Source of the DNA: Balneola sp.
GTDB lineage: Bacteria > Bacteroidota > Rhodothermia > Balneolales > Balneolaceae
Assembly (NCBI GenBank): GCA_002730655.1
Contig: PCAT01000082.1
Location: forward strand, 1 to 7,713
DNA length: 7,713 nucleotides
Direction of reading: 5' to 3'
Positions 6,866 to 7,713 of the stretch are shown one piece after another (within the stretch, counting starts at the first letter, position 1; every line of letters begins with the position of its first letter). The notes under the pieces are model-generated. The model ran no database searches and was not told the origin of the DNA. It saw nothing but the letters and a program-made list of their open reading frames with translations. Made by a program: the position numbers and the translations under genes.

Positions 6866-6881
6866 TACCCAACCTTGGGTG
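6866..6881. terminator. Small hairpin between converging tatD and pdxB
   Basis: ACCCAA (6867-6872) and TTGGGT (6875-6880) are perfect inverted repeats with a 2-bp centre, flanked by a possible T-G pair. The hairpin lies midway in the 63-bp gap between two stop codons, where a shared bidirectional terminator is expected. Neither side has a good T-run (GCATATTTTA follows on the + strand), so strength is doubtful. Confidence 0.35.
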
Positions 6882-6902
6882 CATATTTTAGCAGATTACC
6901 TT

Positions 6903-7713
6903 TCAATTCTGTTTAAACAATGGTCGTAGACTCTCAGGATAACCTTCTGGAAATGTCAAATACTTAAATTCTTCTCTAAGCGGAACGGTATTTCTAATTG
7001 ATTGAAAGCCCTCACTTATGACTGTGTTGTGTTGCTTCGATTCATAGCCATGAGTGTATTTATTTATCAATTTCCGCATCTCATAATCATATTTATGCAA
7101 ACCGTGTAAAATATTGATGCTTAATTCATTTAGATTCGTTTTGTTTATTATTGAATTTTCTGAATTTTCAGAATCGACTTGCCATGTATTGTCTTCAAGT
7201 TTAAGACCAAAATAAGTCAAGAGCCTTTTTAAAACTCTTTTGGTGGCTTCAAGTTTAGCTTTTTTTGAATATCCTGCAATGTGTGGGGTGGCAATAAATG
7301 CTTTGTCTATTAATGTTTTATTAGGTACTGGTTCGGTTTCCCAGACATCTAAAACTATATTAATTTTTTTATTAGATGATGAGTACAAATTTATGCTGTT
7401 TAAAAGGTAATTTTCGTTTATTAAACCACCTCGAGCTGCGTTAATGATGAGTTTGTGTTTGGGGCTGAGCGCTAAAACTTCAGGCATGAAATAATGAGTA
7501 CACTCACTGCCCTGACTAATGTAAGGAAGGTGAAAGCTCAGTATAGGGCATTCATTGAGAGTGTCGAGTTTGCAGCTCCTAAATGATTTTTCGCGTAGCG
7601 CTTTAGGAGGATCATAGCCAGCATAAAGCACCCCAATTGCTTCTAATTTTTTGGCGAGGGCTCCCCCTGTATGTCCCATACCAACAATTCCAACTTTATA
7701 ATCAGTTAACTTC
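6903..7713 (-). CDS. pdxB: Erythronate-4-phosphate dehydrogenase (N-terminus off the right edge)
   Basis: The frame stays open to the window end, so the ATG at 7679 is internal: codons before it encode LTDYKVGIVG, which completes the NAD-binding motif GMGHTG. About 269 residues are visible; roughly 110 N-terminal residues are missing compared with the usual ~380. D34 (numbering from the first full codon) in GYDPP ends the second Rossmann strand. The D-2-hydroxyacid dehydrogenase catalytic residues are present: R94 in NAARGG, E127 in VWETEP and H144 in TPHIAGYS. DPP and HIAGYS, plus a C-terminal tail of about 125 residues with YDYEMRKLI, match PdxB rather than phosphoglycerate dehydrogenase. 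PdxB oxidises 4-phosphoerythronate to 3-hydroxy-2-oxo-4-phosphobutanoate in the DXP-dependent pyridoxal phosphate pathway. It converges with tatD; its own promoter is outside the window. Confidence 0.88.
   Translation of the reverse strand, partial: KLTDYKVGIVGMGHTGGALAKKLEAIGVLYAGYDPPKALREKSFRSCKLDTLNECPILSFHLPYISQGSECTHYFMPEVLALSPKHKLIINAARGGLINENYLLNSINLYSSSNKKINIVLDVWETEPVPNKTLIDKAFIATPHIAGYSKKAKLEATKRVLKRLLTYFGLKLEDNTWQVDSENSENSIINKTNLNELSINILHGLHKYDYEMRKLINKYTHGYESKQHNTVISEGFQSIRNTVPLREEFKYLTFPEGYPESLRPLFKQN

Noticed and set aside
7677..7679. ATG at 7679 as the pdxB start
   Set aside because: It falls inside the NAD-binding motif; the in-frame codons before it encode the first strand of the Rossmann fold, so the gene continues past the window edge.

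Overview
The window looks like chromosomal DNA from an AT-rich member of the Bacteroidota/Rhodothermota group, probably near Balneola or Rhodothermus. Three things point there. The first protein ends in a type IX secretion (T9SS) sorting domain of the YPNPFNPST kind. The long NagB here is fused to a PIG-L deacetylase, an arrangement I associate with this group. Start codons lack clear Shine-Dalgarno sequences. The lineage is inferred from motifs, not from a search.

Layout from left to right. (1) Bases 1-1677, + strand: the 3' part of a gene for a large secreted protein. It has two roughly 237-residue tandem repeats and a C-terminal T9SS sorting domain, and a strong intrinsic terminator follows. 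(2) Bases 1957-5847, - strand: a two-gene operon. The first gene encodes a cytoplasmic NagB-type sugar-phosphate isomerase/deaminase fused to a PIG-L deacetylase. The second, 21 bp downstream, encodes an FAD-dependent oxidoreductase with an export signal. (3) Bases 5848-6038: a divergent intergenic region dense in dyads and repeated TGTAAA hexamers. (4) Bases 6039-6839, + strand: a complete TatD-family metal-dependent hydrolase. (5) Bases 6903-7713, - strand: most of pdxB (erythronate-4-phosphate dehydrogenase, vitamin B6 synthesis), with its N-terminus beyond the right edge.

How the genes fit together. The fusion gene and the oxidoreductase are very likely co-transcribed. The fusion carries both chemistries needed to take an N-acetylated amino sugar to a keto-sugar phosphate: N-deacetylation, then isomerising deamination. 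The exported oxidoreductase may act on a related sugar outside the cytoplasm; this is inference. tatD and pdxB converge and are ordinary housekeeping genes.

I see no mobile element, CRISPR array, rRNA or complete tRNA, and no convincing new defence-type system. The points most worth following up are a replaced catalytic Asp in the NagB domain, the NagB/PIG-L fusion paired with an exported flavoprotein, a four-Cys cluster in that flavoprotein, old tandem repeats in the T9SS cargo, and the repeat-rich divergent promoter region.
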